Positions 15,540 to 22,754 of a DNA stretch of 34,071 nucleotides are shown here, piece after piece. The notes beneath the pieces are model-generated. The model did no database searches, was not told the DNA's origin, and saw only the letters and a list, made by a program, of their open reading frames with translations. The translations under genes were made by a program, and so were the position numbers. Position 1 is the stretch's first letter, and each line of letters opens with the position of its first letter. Source of the stretch: Clostridia bacterium (GTDB taxonomy: Bacteria; Bacillota; Clostridia; Oscillospirales; CAG-272); contig JAFQWY010000189.1 in assembly GCA_017407225.1 (NCBI GenBank), forward strand, positions 1 to 34,071, in the 5' to 3' direction.

Positions 15540-16237
15540 CCGGACGGATTCACTCCCTCCAGTCTCTCGGCACCGTGGACGGACCCGGCGTAAGATTTGT
15601 GGTCTTCATGCAGGGCTGCCCCCTCCGGTGCGGATGCTGTCACAACCCCGATACCTGGGATCTCTCCGGAGGGCGGGAATACGATTCCGCTGGTATCCTC
15701 ACCCGGATTCTCCGGTGCCGGGACTACTTCGGCAAGGACGGCGGCGTGACGGTCTCCGGCGGCGAACCCCTGATGCAGGCGGAATTTGTCCGTGAACTGT
15801 TCCTCCTGTGCCGTGAAAACGGGATCAATACCTGTCTTGACACCTCCGGATGCCTCCTTGACGACCGGGTACACGCCCTGCTTGACGTGACCGACCGGGT
15901 GCTGCTGGATATGAAGTACACCGATGAGGAATCCTACCGGAAATATGTCGGCTGTTCCATGGAGAAGCCCCTCGTCTTCCTCGATGAGCTGAACCGGCGG
16001 CAGATCCCCGTGTGGCTCCGTCAGGTAACGATCCCGGGCAAATCCGACGATGAAGCGAACATCCTCAGACTCCGGGAAATCGCACGATCCCACCCCTTCG
16101 TGGACAAGGTGGAGCTTCTGCCCTTCCGGAAAATCTGCCAGATGAAATACGACAACATGGGAATCGAATTCCCCTTCGGCGGCATCCCGGAACCCTCACG
16201 GGAGCTGATGGAAAAGCTGAACGGGATCCTGAACTGA
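15536..16237 (+). CDS. pflA: pyruvate formate-lyase activating enzyme
   Basis: A 233-aa radical SAM protein that makes the glycyl radical on PFL using S-adenosylmethionine and a [4Fe-4S] cluster. The cluster motif CX3CX2C is in [16 protein letters not shown] (about residues 27-42). The position before the third cysteine, usually aromatic (CxYC), is itself a cysteine here. Other family signatures are [15 protein letters not shown] near the N-terminus, [19 protein letters not shown] and [17 protein letters not shown], and [15 protein letters not shown] near the end. The ATG at 15536 overlaps the pflB stop (ATGA), so translation is coupled. A terminator follows 6 nt after the stop. Confidence 0.96.
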   Translation: MTGRIHSLQSLGTVDGPGVRFVVFMQGCPLRCGCCHNPDTWDLSGGREYDSAGILTRILRCRDYFGKDGGVTVSGGEPLMQAEFVRELFLLCRENGINTCLDTSGCLLDDRVHALLDVTDRVLLDMKYTDEESYRKYVGCSMEKPLVFLDELNRRQIPVWLRQVTIPGKSDDEANILRLREIARSHPFVDKVELLPFRKICQMKYDNMGIEFPFGGIPEPSRELMEKLNGILN

Positions 16238-16243
16238 ACATAG

Positions 16244-16283
16244 AAAGACCGATGTACGGTGTTGAGCCGTATATCGGTCTTTT
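16244..16283. terminator. shared terminator between pflA and the clan GH-A hydrolase gene
   Basis: AAAGACCGAT-GTACGG (16244-16259) pairs with CCGTAT-ATCGGTCTTT (16267-16282) around a 7-nt loop and ends in TTTT on the plus strand. The minus-strand gene stops at 16286, so the hairpin may also serve it, though the T-run on that side is only TTTC. Confidence 0.85.
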
Positions 16284-16285
16284 GG

Positions 16286-17284
16286 TTATGCCTGATTTCT
16301 GTATTTCCGGATCAGTTCGATCTCGCTTTCTCTGTACGGAGTTCCGTCGGGGTACAGGACATCATGCTGCCACACCTCCGGCTCCGCGTTGTTCACGCCC
16401 CACCACAGATTGGTCTGGGTACGTCCCACCACGAATCCCCAGTGCCAGCAGGAAATTTTCTCCTGTGTAAAGTAGGGCAGGTGGTCTTCCATGACGTTTC
16501 CGTGCTCCCTGCACAGCCATTCGGTGACGAAGAACGGTCTTCCCTCCCCCGTCAGGCTGTCCACGAAAGCTTTCGTCTTCTCAAGAGGCTGGTAGGAATG
16601 GAAGCTTATCACGTCAGACAGCTCGATCATGGCGAGATTCACCGCAGTCGTTCTGCCCGTTTCCCATACGCCCGCCGTCAGGGGCTGAACGGGATCGCAC
16701 TCCCTCGCCCACCGGAAGCAGCTGACCAGCAGGGGCAGGCACAGATTTCCGCGCTTTGTATTGCCCGGCTCGTTGTAGAGATCCCACGCGAAAATGCGGC
16801 TGTCGTCCCGGTGCGCTCCCACCACGGCGTGAACGTACGCTCTCAGGGATGCCTGCTTTTCGGGGTCATCCGCAGCGGCAAATCCCGGGGAGGGCGTCCA
16901 TCGTCCGTTGTGCAGTCCGGGAACGGGATCGGGCTGGGGGCCGTATTCGGGATCCTTCCCGGCATCGAAGGCGCAGTCGTCAAAGAGGATGGGCAGGGTA
17001 CTGATATGGTGCTCATCCGCGATTTTCAGGAAGGTTTCAAAAGTTCCGAGGAATCCGTCCCCCTCCTTCTCCCATACAATATAGGGCAGGAAAACCCGCA
17101 CGCTGTTGTAGCCGCATTCCTCCGCCCATGCCAGTTCCCGTCGGACGGTTTCTTCATCGAAGGTGGATTTCTGCCACATTTCCGTGGAGTTCACAGCCGT
17201 GGAGGGCAGAAAATTCATGCCCGCCTGCCACTGTACGCTGTCATACCACTCTCTCGCTCTCTCCGCAGTCCATCGTTCCGTCAT
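16286..17284 (-). CDS. clan GH-A glycoside hydrolase, GH5-like
   Basis: A 332-aa (beta/alpha)8-barrel hydrolase. The acid/base pair N171-E172 is in FAWDLYNEPGN, and the candidate nucleophile E255 is in PFFVTEWLC. Both motifs are standard for clan GH-A retaining enzymes such as GH5 cellulases/mannanases. The conserved barrel-start segment CGYNSVRVFLPYIVW and the late WHWGFVVGRTQTNLWWGV fit as well. No signal peptide is seen, so it likely acts on imported oligosaccharides. I chose the ATG at 17284 (GGAGG just upstream) over a longer reading through the upstream gene. It lies 35 nt after a PatB-type gene on the same strand and has no clear promoter of its own, so the two are probably one transcript. 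The exact GH family and substrate are not certain. Confidence 0.85.
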   Translation of the reverse strand: MTERWTAERAREWYDSVQWQAGMNFLPSTAVNSTEMWQKSTFDEETVRRELAWAEECGYNSVRVFLPYIVWEKEGDGFLGTFETFLKIADEHHISTLPILFDDCAFDAGKDPEYGPQPDPVPGLHNGRWTPSPGFAAADDPEKQASLRAYVHAVVGAHRDDSRIFAWDLYNEPGNTKRGNLCLPLLVSCFRWARECDPVQPLTAGVWETGRTTAVNLAMIELSDVISFHSYQPLEKTKAFVDSLTGEGRPFFVTEWLCREHGNVMEDHLPYFTQEKISCWHWGFVVGRTQTNLWWGVNNAEPEVWQHDVLYPDGTPYRESEIELIRKYRNQA

Positions 17285-17319
17285 GATGCTCCTCCGTTCT
17301 TCCGCGTATGAATGATGTA

Positions 17320-18510
17320 TTATACGTTGAAAATGTACTTGTCCATTCTGTCGAACGCTTCTTCCACTCTCACCTTCGGCAATGCCACATTGATGCGGAG
17401 ATGGCTTGCGCCGTGGAAGGGTCTGCCGTCGTTGACCGCGCATCCGATGTCCCACATGGCGCGGCACAGATCATCCATGGTCCTGCCGGTCTTCTCAAGC
17501 CATCCGCTGAAATCGGGGAAGAGCATGTAGGTGCCCTCGGGTCTGCCCACCCATACGCCGTCGAAGCGGTCGTTCATGTAGTCGCAGGCATAGTTCACGT
17601 TGTCGGTGAGCACCGTGCGCAGTTCTTCCAGCCATTCTTCCCCGGCGGGAGAGTAGGCACCCAGCAGAGCGTACATGGACAGCACGTTCATGTTATTGTA
17701 GTGGCTCTGGCCGCACTGGTATTCCACTGCCGCCTTCAGCTCGGGATTGCAGATCACATGGTAGCTGCCCACCAGACCGGCCAGATTGTAGGTCTTGGTG
17801 ATGGCGTACATGGCGGACACGTTGTTCTTTGCGTAGTCGGACACAGCCTGGGTGGGGATGTGCTCATGGTCACCCAGAATCAGGTCGGACCAGATTTCAT
17901 CGGAAACCACCTTCACACCGTGCTTTTCAAAGACAGCCATGGCACCTTCGATTTCCCACCGTTCCCACACACGTCCGCAGGGATTGTGGGGAGAGCAGAA
18001 TACCGCCGCCGTGATGCCTTCGTCCACGATCTTCTTCTCCATGTCGGCAAAGTCCATGCGCCAGATTCCCTTTTCGTCGGGAGTGAGCCGGCTGTGCACC
18101 AGAGTGAAGCCCGCATTGGTGAGACATCCCGTGAAGCCGACGTAGGTGGGAGCGTGGATGAGAACCTTGTTTTCATGGGGCTTGTAGGCCTTGAGGGCAC
18201 TGGTCACGCCGCCGAGAACGCCGTTGTCGTAGCCGATCATGTCCTGAGTCAGGTAATCCGCGCCCTTTCTGGTCTTCAGCCAGCGGAGGATGGCGTCGTA
18301 ATATTCCTGACGGGGATTGAAGTACCCGAAGGCACCGTGCTCCAGACGTCCGCGGATGGCATCCACCACAGCGGGAGCGGTGGCGTAGTTCATGTCGGCA
18401 ACCCACATGGGGATGGCGTCGAAGCCTTCCTTGGGTTCACCGGGCAGATTTTCGATGGCGATAGCGTCGTGTCCCCGACGATCCATAATGGTAGTAAAAT
18501 CGTATTTCAT
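17320..18510 (-). CDS. PatB/MalY-type PLP-dependent C-S lyase (cystathionine beta-lyase family aminotransferase fold)
   Basis: A 396-aa fold-type I PLP enzyme. Lys239 in AMYAITKTYNLAGLVGSY is the likely Schiff-base lysine. FCSPHNPCGRVW (171-182) and VVSDEIWSDL (201-210) hold the cofactor-contacting Asn, Asp and neighbouring residues. The N-terminal AIPMWVADMNYATAP is the hallmark that separates PatB/MalY C-S lyases from ordinary aminotransferases. The usual reaction is beta-cleavage of cystathionine or cysteine S-conjugates to pyruvate, ammonia and a thiol. AAAGGA precedes the ATG at 18510, and the promoter lies further upstream. The gene shares its transcript with the clan GH-A hydrolase; no functional link between them is obvious. 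Confidence 0.92.
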   Translation of the reverse strand: MKYDFTTIMDRRGHDAIAIENLPGEPKEGFDAIPMWVADMNYATAPAVVDAIRGRLEHGAFGYFNPRQEYYDAILRWLKTRKGADYLTQDMIGYDNGVLGGVTSALKAYKPHENKVLIHAPTYVGFTGCLTNAGFTLVHSRLTPDEKGIWRMDFADMEKKIVDEGITAAVFCSPHNPCGRVWERWEIEGAMAVFEKHGVKVVSDEIWSDLILGDHEHIPTQAVSDYAKNNVSAMYAITKTYNLAGLVGSYHVICNPELKAAVEYQCGQSHYNNMNVLSMYALLGAYSPAGEEWLEELRTVLTDNVNYACDYMNDRFDGVWVGRPEGTYMLFPDFSGWLEKTGRTMDDLCRAMWDIGCAVNDGRPFHGASHLRINVALPKVRVEEAFDRMDKYIFNV

Positions 18511-18550
18511 AGGAATATCCTTTCTCGGCGGAATTTTATTCTTCAAGGAA

Positions 18551-18579
18551 AGGATATCATAAAGTCAGCGAAAAATCAA
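18551..18579 (-). promoter_or_regulatory. promoter for the PatB-hydrolase operon
   Basis: Minus-strand TTGATT (18579-18574), 17 bp, TATCCT (18556-18551), with an extended -10 TG just upstream. It is back-to-back with the promoter of the GxGYxYP gene. Confidence 0.6.
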
Positions 18580-18595
18580 GCCGTTTGGCGGGATA

Positions 18596-18624
18596 TTGAC
18601 AAATTATACGCCGCGTGGTATACT
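18596..18624 (+). promoter_or_regulatory. promoter for the GxGYxYP-family gene
   Basis: TTGACA (18596-18601), 17 bp, TATACT (18619-18624), about 60 nt before the start codon. Confidence 0.82.
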
Positions 18625-18683
18625 GTGGGTAATATTAAATTTGAATCAAGCCATTTTAGAAATCCCCCACGAAAGGACAACAT

Positions 18684-20525
18684 ATGAACAACCGATATCT
18701 CACCCCCGCTCCCTCGCCCGACATCACCGAAGGGCTCTTCTGGCCGGAGCATCGTGCCCTTCCCGTGTTCGCATCCCCCGCACCGGTGCTGGATGCCGTT
18801 CTGGTGAAGGAGCTGAATCCCGATGAAAAGCTTCTGTTTGCCTGCCTGGAAGGTCTGGTCAACCGCGTCAAGCCCCGGCTGTTCCTGATCCCCGAGCGGT
18901 GCGACGAAGGTCCCTATGCATGGCCCCAACTGCTGAAACTGCCCCTGAACGAGTATCCCGGCGAGGAAAAATGGCTGCTTCTGAAGAAATACGCCGATGT
19001 GATCCGCGGCTTCGTGCTGTACTCCTGCGAGAAAACCGATCACTACGTCAACCTCGCCACCACGGTATGCGGGCTGGATTCCCTCCTCCCCGTCACACCG
19101 GAGCTGTACGAAAAGCTGCACGGGTACTTCCCCGACATGGAAATCAAACGGGATCTGACGGAGATGAAGTTCGACAATCCCGTGGAGCTGTACCGCCATC
19201 TCCACCGCACTGTCTGGAAGCGGTGCACCCGCCGGCTCATCGTCAGCGCATCTCCCCGGAACCGCCATTTCAATCGTGACCTCGCCGTAGCCTGCGGCGC
19301 CATGGTGATCTGGACGGAGAACCGGAACCGGGCGGAAAAAGCCGTCTACTGCCGCTACCTCGCCGACATGGAACCGGGCAATGCCCTCGCCACCGGCTGG
19401 TACACCGAAGAGCGGTCCGGCATCGGCGCGGCGGCGGAATTCGGGCTTTCCACCGTTCCCTCCGACTACTTTGAGAACGCCACCGTCTACGCGGGCATGG
19501 AGCATGAAATCCACATTCCCGAAGTGCCCAAGGCTCCCGCACTGGAGAACAAGATTTACATCGCAATCTACCTCAGCGACGGCGACAACGTCCAGTACAA
19601 CCAGCACGCCATGCTGAATCTGTGGCGGAATCCGGAGCGCGGCACCTGCCCCATCAACTGGACGGTCAGCCCTGCCCTTGCGGATTTTGCCCCCGGTATG
19701 CTGAACTACTACTACCGCACCGCAACCGATAACGACTGCTTCGTGTCCGGTCCCTCGGGGCTTGGGTATTCCCTCCTCATCGACCGGCACAACAAGCGCT
19801 GGAACCTCACCGACCGGGATAAAACCCGCGCCTATGCCGGACTCACCGAGCGGTATCTGACAAAAACCGGCATCCGCTCCATCACGGTATGGGACGAAAT
19901 GGATGAGATGCACACGGAAGTGTATGCCGACGTCTGCCGCTCCCTCTACGGCGCCACCATGGTGGAATGGTACATGGGTCCGAAGCCCCTCGAAACCATG
20001 ATCTCCGGAAACACCGCGTTCATCCCCAACAATCCCGGATATACCCCCGAGATTGAAGCGATCCGCCGGGTATTTGCAAAGAAAATCGACAAGTGGGACG
20101 GCAATTCCCCGCTGTTTCTGTCCGCACAGGGCGTATCGTGGAACATGACGCCCGCCAACGTGAAAACCCTTGCCGCACAGCTGGATGAGCTGGCTCCCGG
20201 ATGCGTGGAAATCCTCCGCGCCGACCACTTCTTCACCCTGTGGAATCAGGCGCACGGTCTCGCATATAACCTCTGCCTCCGTCCCGACGTGACCGTAAAC
20301 GGAAACACCGCGGATCTGGGCGATGAACACGAAATCTCCCGTGTACGATTCACCGGCAGCGGCGGCGGATTCACCCTCTCCGTCTCCGCAGACGGCGAAA
20401 GCTGGACCGTCATCGAATCTTCCCCCGTGGCTGAAGAAGGTTACGACTTCGACATCCCGCCCGTCACCGCACGGTATGTGAAGATCGACGGAAACGTGAA
20501 GAATATCGAAATCTACGGCAAATAA
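18684..20525 (+). CDS. GxGYxYP-family putative glycoside hydrolase with C-terminal discoidin-like domain
   Basis: A 613-aa protein that matches the GxGYxYP family of putative glycoside hydrolases in layout. Residues 33-110 (LLFACLEGLVNRVKPRLFLI) match the N-terminal domain. YLSDGDNVQYNQH (296-308) is the conserved acidic motif. GPSGLGYSL (356-364) stands where the name motif lies, but the final Y-P is changed to L-L. Residues from about 530 (SRVRFTGSGGGFTLSVSADG, then ARYVKIDGNVKNIEIYGK) look like an F5/8 type C (discoidin) carbohydrate-binding module. No signal peptide is visible, which is unusual for this family. AAAGGA precedes the ATG, and a terminator follows. No reaction has been firmly assigned to the family that I know of. 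Confidence 0.82.
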   Translation: MNNRYLTPAPSPDITEGLFWPEHRALPVFASPAPVLDAVLVKELNPDEKLLFACLEGLVNRVKPRLFLIPERCDEGPYAWPQLLKLPLNEYPGEEKWLLLKKYADVIRGFVLYSCEKTDHYVNLATTVCGLDSLLPVTPELYEKLHGYFPDMEIKRDLTEMKFDNPVELYRHLHRTVWKRCTRRLIVSASPRNRHFNRDLAVACGAMVIWTENRNRAEKAVYCRYLADMEPGNALATGWYTEERSGIGAAAEFGLSTVPSDYFENATVYAGMEHEIHIPEVPKAPALENKIYIAIYLSDGDNVQYNQHAMLNLWRNPERGTCPINWTVSPALADFAPGMLNYYYRTATDNDCFVSGPSGLGYSLLIDRHNKRWNLTDRDKTRAYAGLTERYLTKTGIRSITVWDEMDEMHTEVYADVCRSLYGATMVEWYMGPKPLETMISGNTAFIPNNPGYTPEIEAIRRVFAKKIDKWDGNSPLFLSAQGVSWNMTPANVKTLAAQLDELAPGCVEILRADHFFTLWNQAHGLAYNLCLRPDVTVNGNTADLGDEHEISRVRFTGSGGGFTLSVSADGESWTVIESSPVAEEGYDFDIPPVTARYVKIDGNVKNIEIYGK

Positions 20526-20532
20526 GCAAAGC

Positions 20533-20580
20533 AATACGGCTGTAAACCGCACAATCGGTCCGCAGCCGTATTTCTTATTT
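20533..20580 (+). terminator. terminator of the GxGYxYP gene
   Basis: AATACGGCTG (20533-20542) pairs perfectly with CAGCCGTATT (20563-20572), with an inner ACCG/CGGT pair, and is followed by TCTTATTTATT. The convergent sialidase gene ends at 20608 and may use the hairpin less efficiently. Confidence 0.82.
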
Positions 20581-20607
20581 ATTCATTATTCTTTCTTCTT
20601 TATTCTT

Positions 20608-21795
20608 TCAGGCATTGCCGAAACCGATCAGCCAGCCGAGATCAAACTCCGACACGGCAATGCCGCTCTCGTAGGGGTTCGTGCCATCACCGCGCTCGTA
20701 CAGGAGGAAAAAATGCCCCGATACGGGATCGTAGTCCAGAGAGGAGTATGCCGCCGCCTTTTCCCATACTGTACGGGTCACCGACCACGTTACGCCCTCG
20801 TCAAAGCTGACGCAGCAGGTCATGTTCCGACGGGTCTCCGCTCTGGGATTAACAAAAACCGTCACGGATCCGCATCCGCCGGGCAGGAGGGAGTCATCCT
20901 TCAGATCCTCCCGCGCCACTCTCAGGAAGGACGCGTTGCAGCCGATGTTCTTCTCCTCTATAAGGAAATCATCGGTGCGGAAATTGCTCCATGTCTCACC
21001 GCCGTCGGCACTGTCCGCCAGATACCGCCGCTGATCGTTGAAATACGCCCGGGAGTTGTACAGCAGTGTGCCGTCCTCCCGCTCGATGAGGGTGCCTTCC
21101 CCCGTCCCAACCTGCACCGGCGCCGATGCCTGCCATGTCAGTCCGTGGTCATCGCTGTAAACGGCGTTGTTGTAGCTGTATTTCCGTAGTCCGTCCCATG
21201 TGTTGTAGGCTCCCGACGCGAACCGGGAGGGACAGATCAGCCGTCCTTTGTGCGCCCCGTACAGGAGACAGATCCCGTGGGAGGAACCGTGGCATCCGCC
21301 GCCGATGTTCACCGTCACCCCGTCGTCCCGAGTCAGCTCCCTGGTCTTTACGGAAAATTCACGTTCGGACCATGTGTCGCCGCCGTCGCCTGTGCAGAGC
21401 AGGAAACCGCCCCGGCGGATGCCAAGCTCCTTCGCCTTTTCTTCGGCGCGCCGTTCCATCTCCGCCAGCTCTTCCGCCGTGTACTTGCCGAACTCGTTTT
21501 TCACCACCGGACTGCGCCCGCCGGAGCACATCACGGTATCCGTCACCGGATCGTACACCGCGGAGCCGATGCCGCAGGCCCATCCGGGAATTCCCGCAAG
21601 GGTCTTCACCTCCGACCAGTCACAGCCCAGCTTCTTCACTGCGCAGACCAGGGCAACTTCCTCCGCGTGGTCGATCACAGAGTCCTTCCGGTCGTTGCAG
21701 AAGGCGATCACGGTGCCGTCTTTCGTCACAGCGATACTGGGGATCCGGTAATTGCTTCTCCCGCCCGTGGGAAACAGAATCTTTTCGGTAAACAT
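20608..21795 (-). CDS. sialidase (exo-alpha-sialidase, GH33-like BNR protein)
   Basis: A 395-aa six-bladed beta-propeller sialidase that would remove terminal sialic acid from glycans. The N-terminal YRIPSI motif holds the first arginine of the substrate triad (R17). Four Asp-boxes are visible: TGDGGDTW, SDDHGLTW, SADGGETW and SFDEGVTW. GTGEGTLIEREDGTLLYNSR contains the expected Glu and a triad arginine, and AAYSSLDYD holds the nucleophilic Tyr region. No signal peptide is present, so the enzyme appears cytoplasmic, unlike most gut-bacterial sialidases. The ATG at 21795 has AGGAGG upstream; the longer reading would start inside the -35 box. An insertion KYTAEELAEMERRAEEKAKE forms a helical loop not common in the fold core. 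No sialic acid catabolic genes (nanA, nanE, nanK) lie in this window. Confidence 0.9.
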   Translation of the reverse strand: MFTEKILFPTGGRSNYRIPSIAVTKDGTVIAFCNDRKDSVIDHAEEVALVCAVKKLGCDWSEVKTLAGIPGWACGIGSAVYDPVTDTVMCSGGRSPVVKNEFGKYTAEELAEMERRAEEKAKELGIRRGGFLLCTGDGGDTWSEREFSVKTRELTRDDGVTVNIGGGCHGSSHGICLLYGAHKGRLICPSRFASGAYNTWDGLRKYSYNNAVYSDDHGLTWQASAPVQVGTGEGTLIEREDGTLLYNSRAYFNDQRRYLADSADGGETWSNFRTDDFLIEEKNIGCNASFLRVAREDLKDDSLLPGGCGSVTVFVNPRAETRRNMTCCVSFDEGVTWSVTRTVWEKAAAYSSLDYDPVSGHFFLLYERGDGTNPYESGIAVSEFDLGWLIGFGNA

Positions 21796-21820
21796 GGGAA
21801 TCCTCCTGTGTTTTTTCTTC

Positions 21821-21849
21821 ATTTTATCACAATCCCCTCTGCCCGTCAA
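21821..21849 (-). promoter_or_regulatory. promoter for the sialidase gene
   Basis: Minus-strand TTGACG (21849-21844), 17 bp, TAAAAT (21826-21821), about 26 nt before the start codon. Confidence 0.8.
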
Positions 21850-21877
21850 GATTTCACCGGAATTTACAGAATAATGA

Positions 21878-21906
21878 TTGATTCGCGGCGAGTCCTCTGC
21901 TATAAT
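21878..21906 (+). promoter_or_regulatory. promoter for ybaK
   Basis: TTGATT (21878-21883), 17 bp, TATAAT (21901-21906), about 40 nt before the start codon. It is divergent from the sialidase promoter. Confidence 0.82.
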
Positions 21907-21945
21907 AAAGTATACTGAGAAAATTTGTCCGCAAAGAGGTAAAAT

Positions 21946-22416
21946 ATGTCAATTGAGAAAGTCCGCGCCTACTTCCGTCAGCTGGGTATGGAAGAGCGCG
22001 TCATGGAATTTGATGTGTCCAGCGCAACCGTGGAGCTGGCGGCTCAGGCCCTGAACTGCGAGCCCTGCAGAATCGCGAAAACCCTGTCCTTCAAAATCGG
22101 CGAGGATCCCATCCTCATCGTCACCGCCGGGGATGTAAAGACCGACAACCGGAAATACAAGGATACCTTCGGTGTGAAGGCAAAGATGCTCACTCACGAA
22201 GAAGCCGCTGAGCTGATCGGTCATGCCGTGGGAGGTGTGTGCCCCTTTGCCGTAAACGATGGCGTGAAGGTGTATCTGGACGAATCCCTGAAGCGGTTTG
22301 AAACCGTCTTCCCCGCCTGCGGAAGCTCCAACAGCGCAATTGAACTGACCATCGCGGAGCTTGAAACTTACGCGAAGCCCGAAAAATGGGTAGACGTATG
22401 CGCCCTGAAGGGCTAA
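21946..22416 (+). CDS. ybaK: YbaK/EbsC-family aminoacyl-tRNA deacylase (Cys-tRNA(Pro)-type)
   Basis: A 156-aa single-domain protein of the YbaK/ProX editing family. Known members hydrolyse mischarged tRNA, typically Cys-tRNA(Pro), in the cytoplasm. Family signs are CRIAKTLSFKIGEDPILIV with the conserved lysine (about 41-59), the DVKTDNRKYKDTFG segment, GHAVGGVCPFAVNDGVKVYL with the Gly-rich GxxPF turn, and CGSSNSAIELT near the C-terminus. Length is typical. AGAGGT lies upstream of the ATG. Stand-alone members differ in substrate, so the exact tRNA is not fixed. A 338-nt gap to the next gene suggests it is transcribed alone. Confidence 0.9.
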   Translation: MSIEKVRAYFRQLGMEERVMEFDVSSATVELAAQALNCEPCRIAKTLSFKIGEDPILIVTAGDVKTDNRKYKDTFGVKAKMLTHEEAAELIGHAVGGVCPFAVNDGVKVYLDESLKRFETVFPACGSSNSAIELTIAELETYAKPEKWVDVCALKG

Positions 22417-22754
22417 AAGAATAGAGAAGAAAGAAGAAATAATAAAGAATAAATATTGTTTCTGTAATTCTACGAAAGCAATTCCCGCCTCGCGCAAAGC
22501 GCGTTCCTTAAGGAAACAATCCGGTGATGCTCCCCGGTTGAGCAATCAGAAACGCCCCAAACCGAACGAGCGAATGACTATGAGCGAACCGATCCCAATG
22601 GGCCTGGATTCACAAGGACCCGGACCTGGAGGGTCCTTGTGCGCCTCACGCGCAGTGAAATAATCAAATTGAAAATGCGCCAGCATTTTCTTCAATAAAT
22701 CAATCCAAACGATAAGTTTAATCCAAATAAAACAGAGTCAGGAGTACCATCATC
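22417..22754. other. 338-nt hairpin-dense intergenic region
   Basis: No convincing gene is present. From left to right it holds an A/G-rich tract (to about 22455) and a possible long-range closing helix GTTTCTG (22458-22464) with CAGAAAC (22547-22553). This encloses CGCGC-AAA-GCGCG (22491-22503), the palindrome TTCCTTAAGGAA (22504-22515) and a CAA-CCGG/CCGG-TTG hairpin (22518-22540). Then follow GAGCGAA repeats near 22568 and 22582, the large hairpin at 22611-22641, GCGC-CTCAC-GCGC (22641-22653) and GAAAATGC-GCCA-GCATTTTC (22671-22690). It may be a structured RNA, a long leader of the HerA-like gene, or a remnant of repeats. No promoter near consensus was seen. Confidence 0.5.
22611..22641. 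repeat. perfect 11-bp stem-loop in the ybaK-HerA gap
   Basis: CACAAGGACCC (22611-22621) pairs perfectly with GGGTCCTTGTG (22631-22641) around a 9-nt loop. No T-run follows on the plus strand (CGCCTCACG), so it is not a typical terminator of ybaK. It is the most stable single hairpin of this region. Confidence 0.7.

Noticed and set aside
18576..20552. 658-aa open frame antisense to the GxGYxYP gene
   Set aside because: It mirrors the codon use of the real gene on the other strand, lacks a ribosome binding site and recognisable motifs, and covers two divergent promoters.
16286..21795. A single polysaccharide utilisation locus covering the hydrolases
   Set aside because: The genes lie on alternating strands with separate promoters and terminators, so they are not one regulated locus even if their functions are related.
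22458..22553. tRNA-like cloverleaf
   Set aside because: Length and branches are suggestive, but there is no T-loop GTTCRA, no anticodon arm and no acceptor end.
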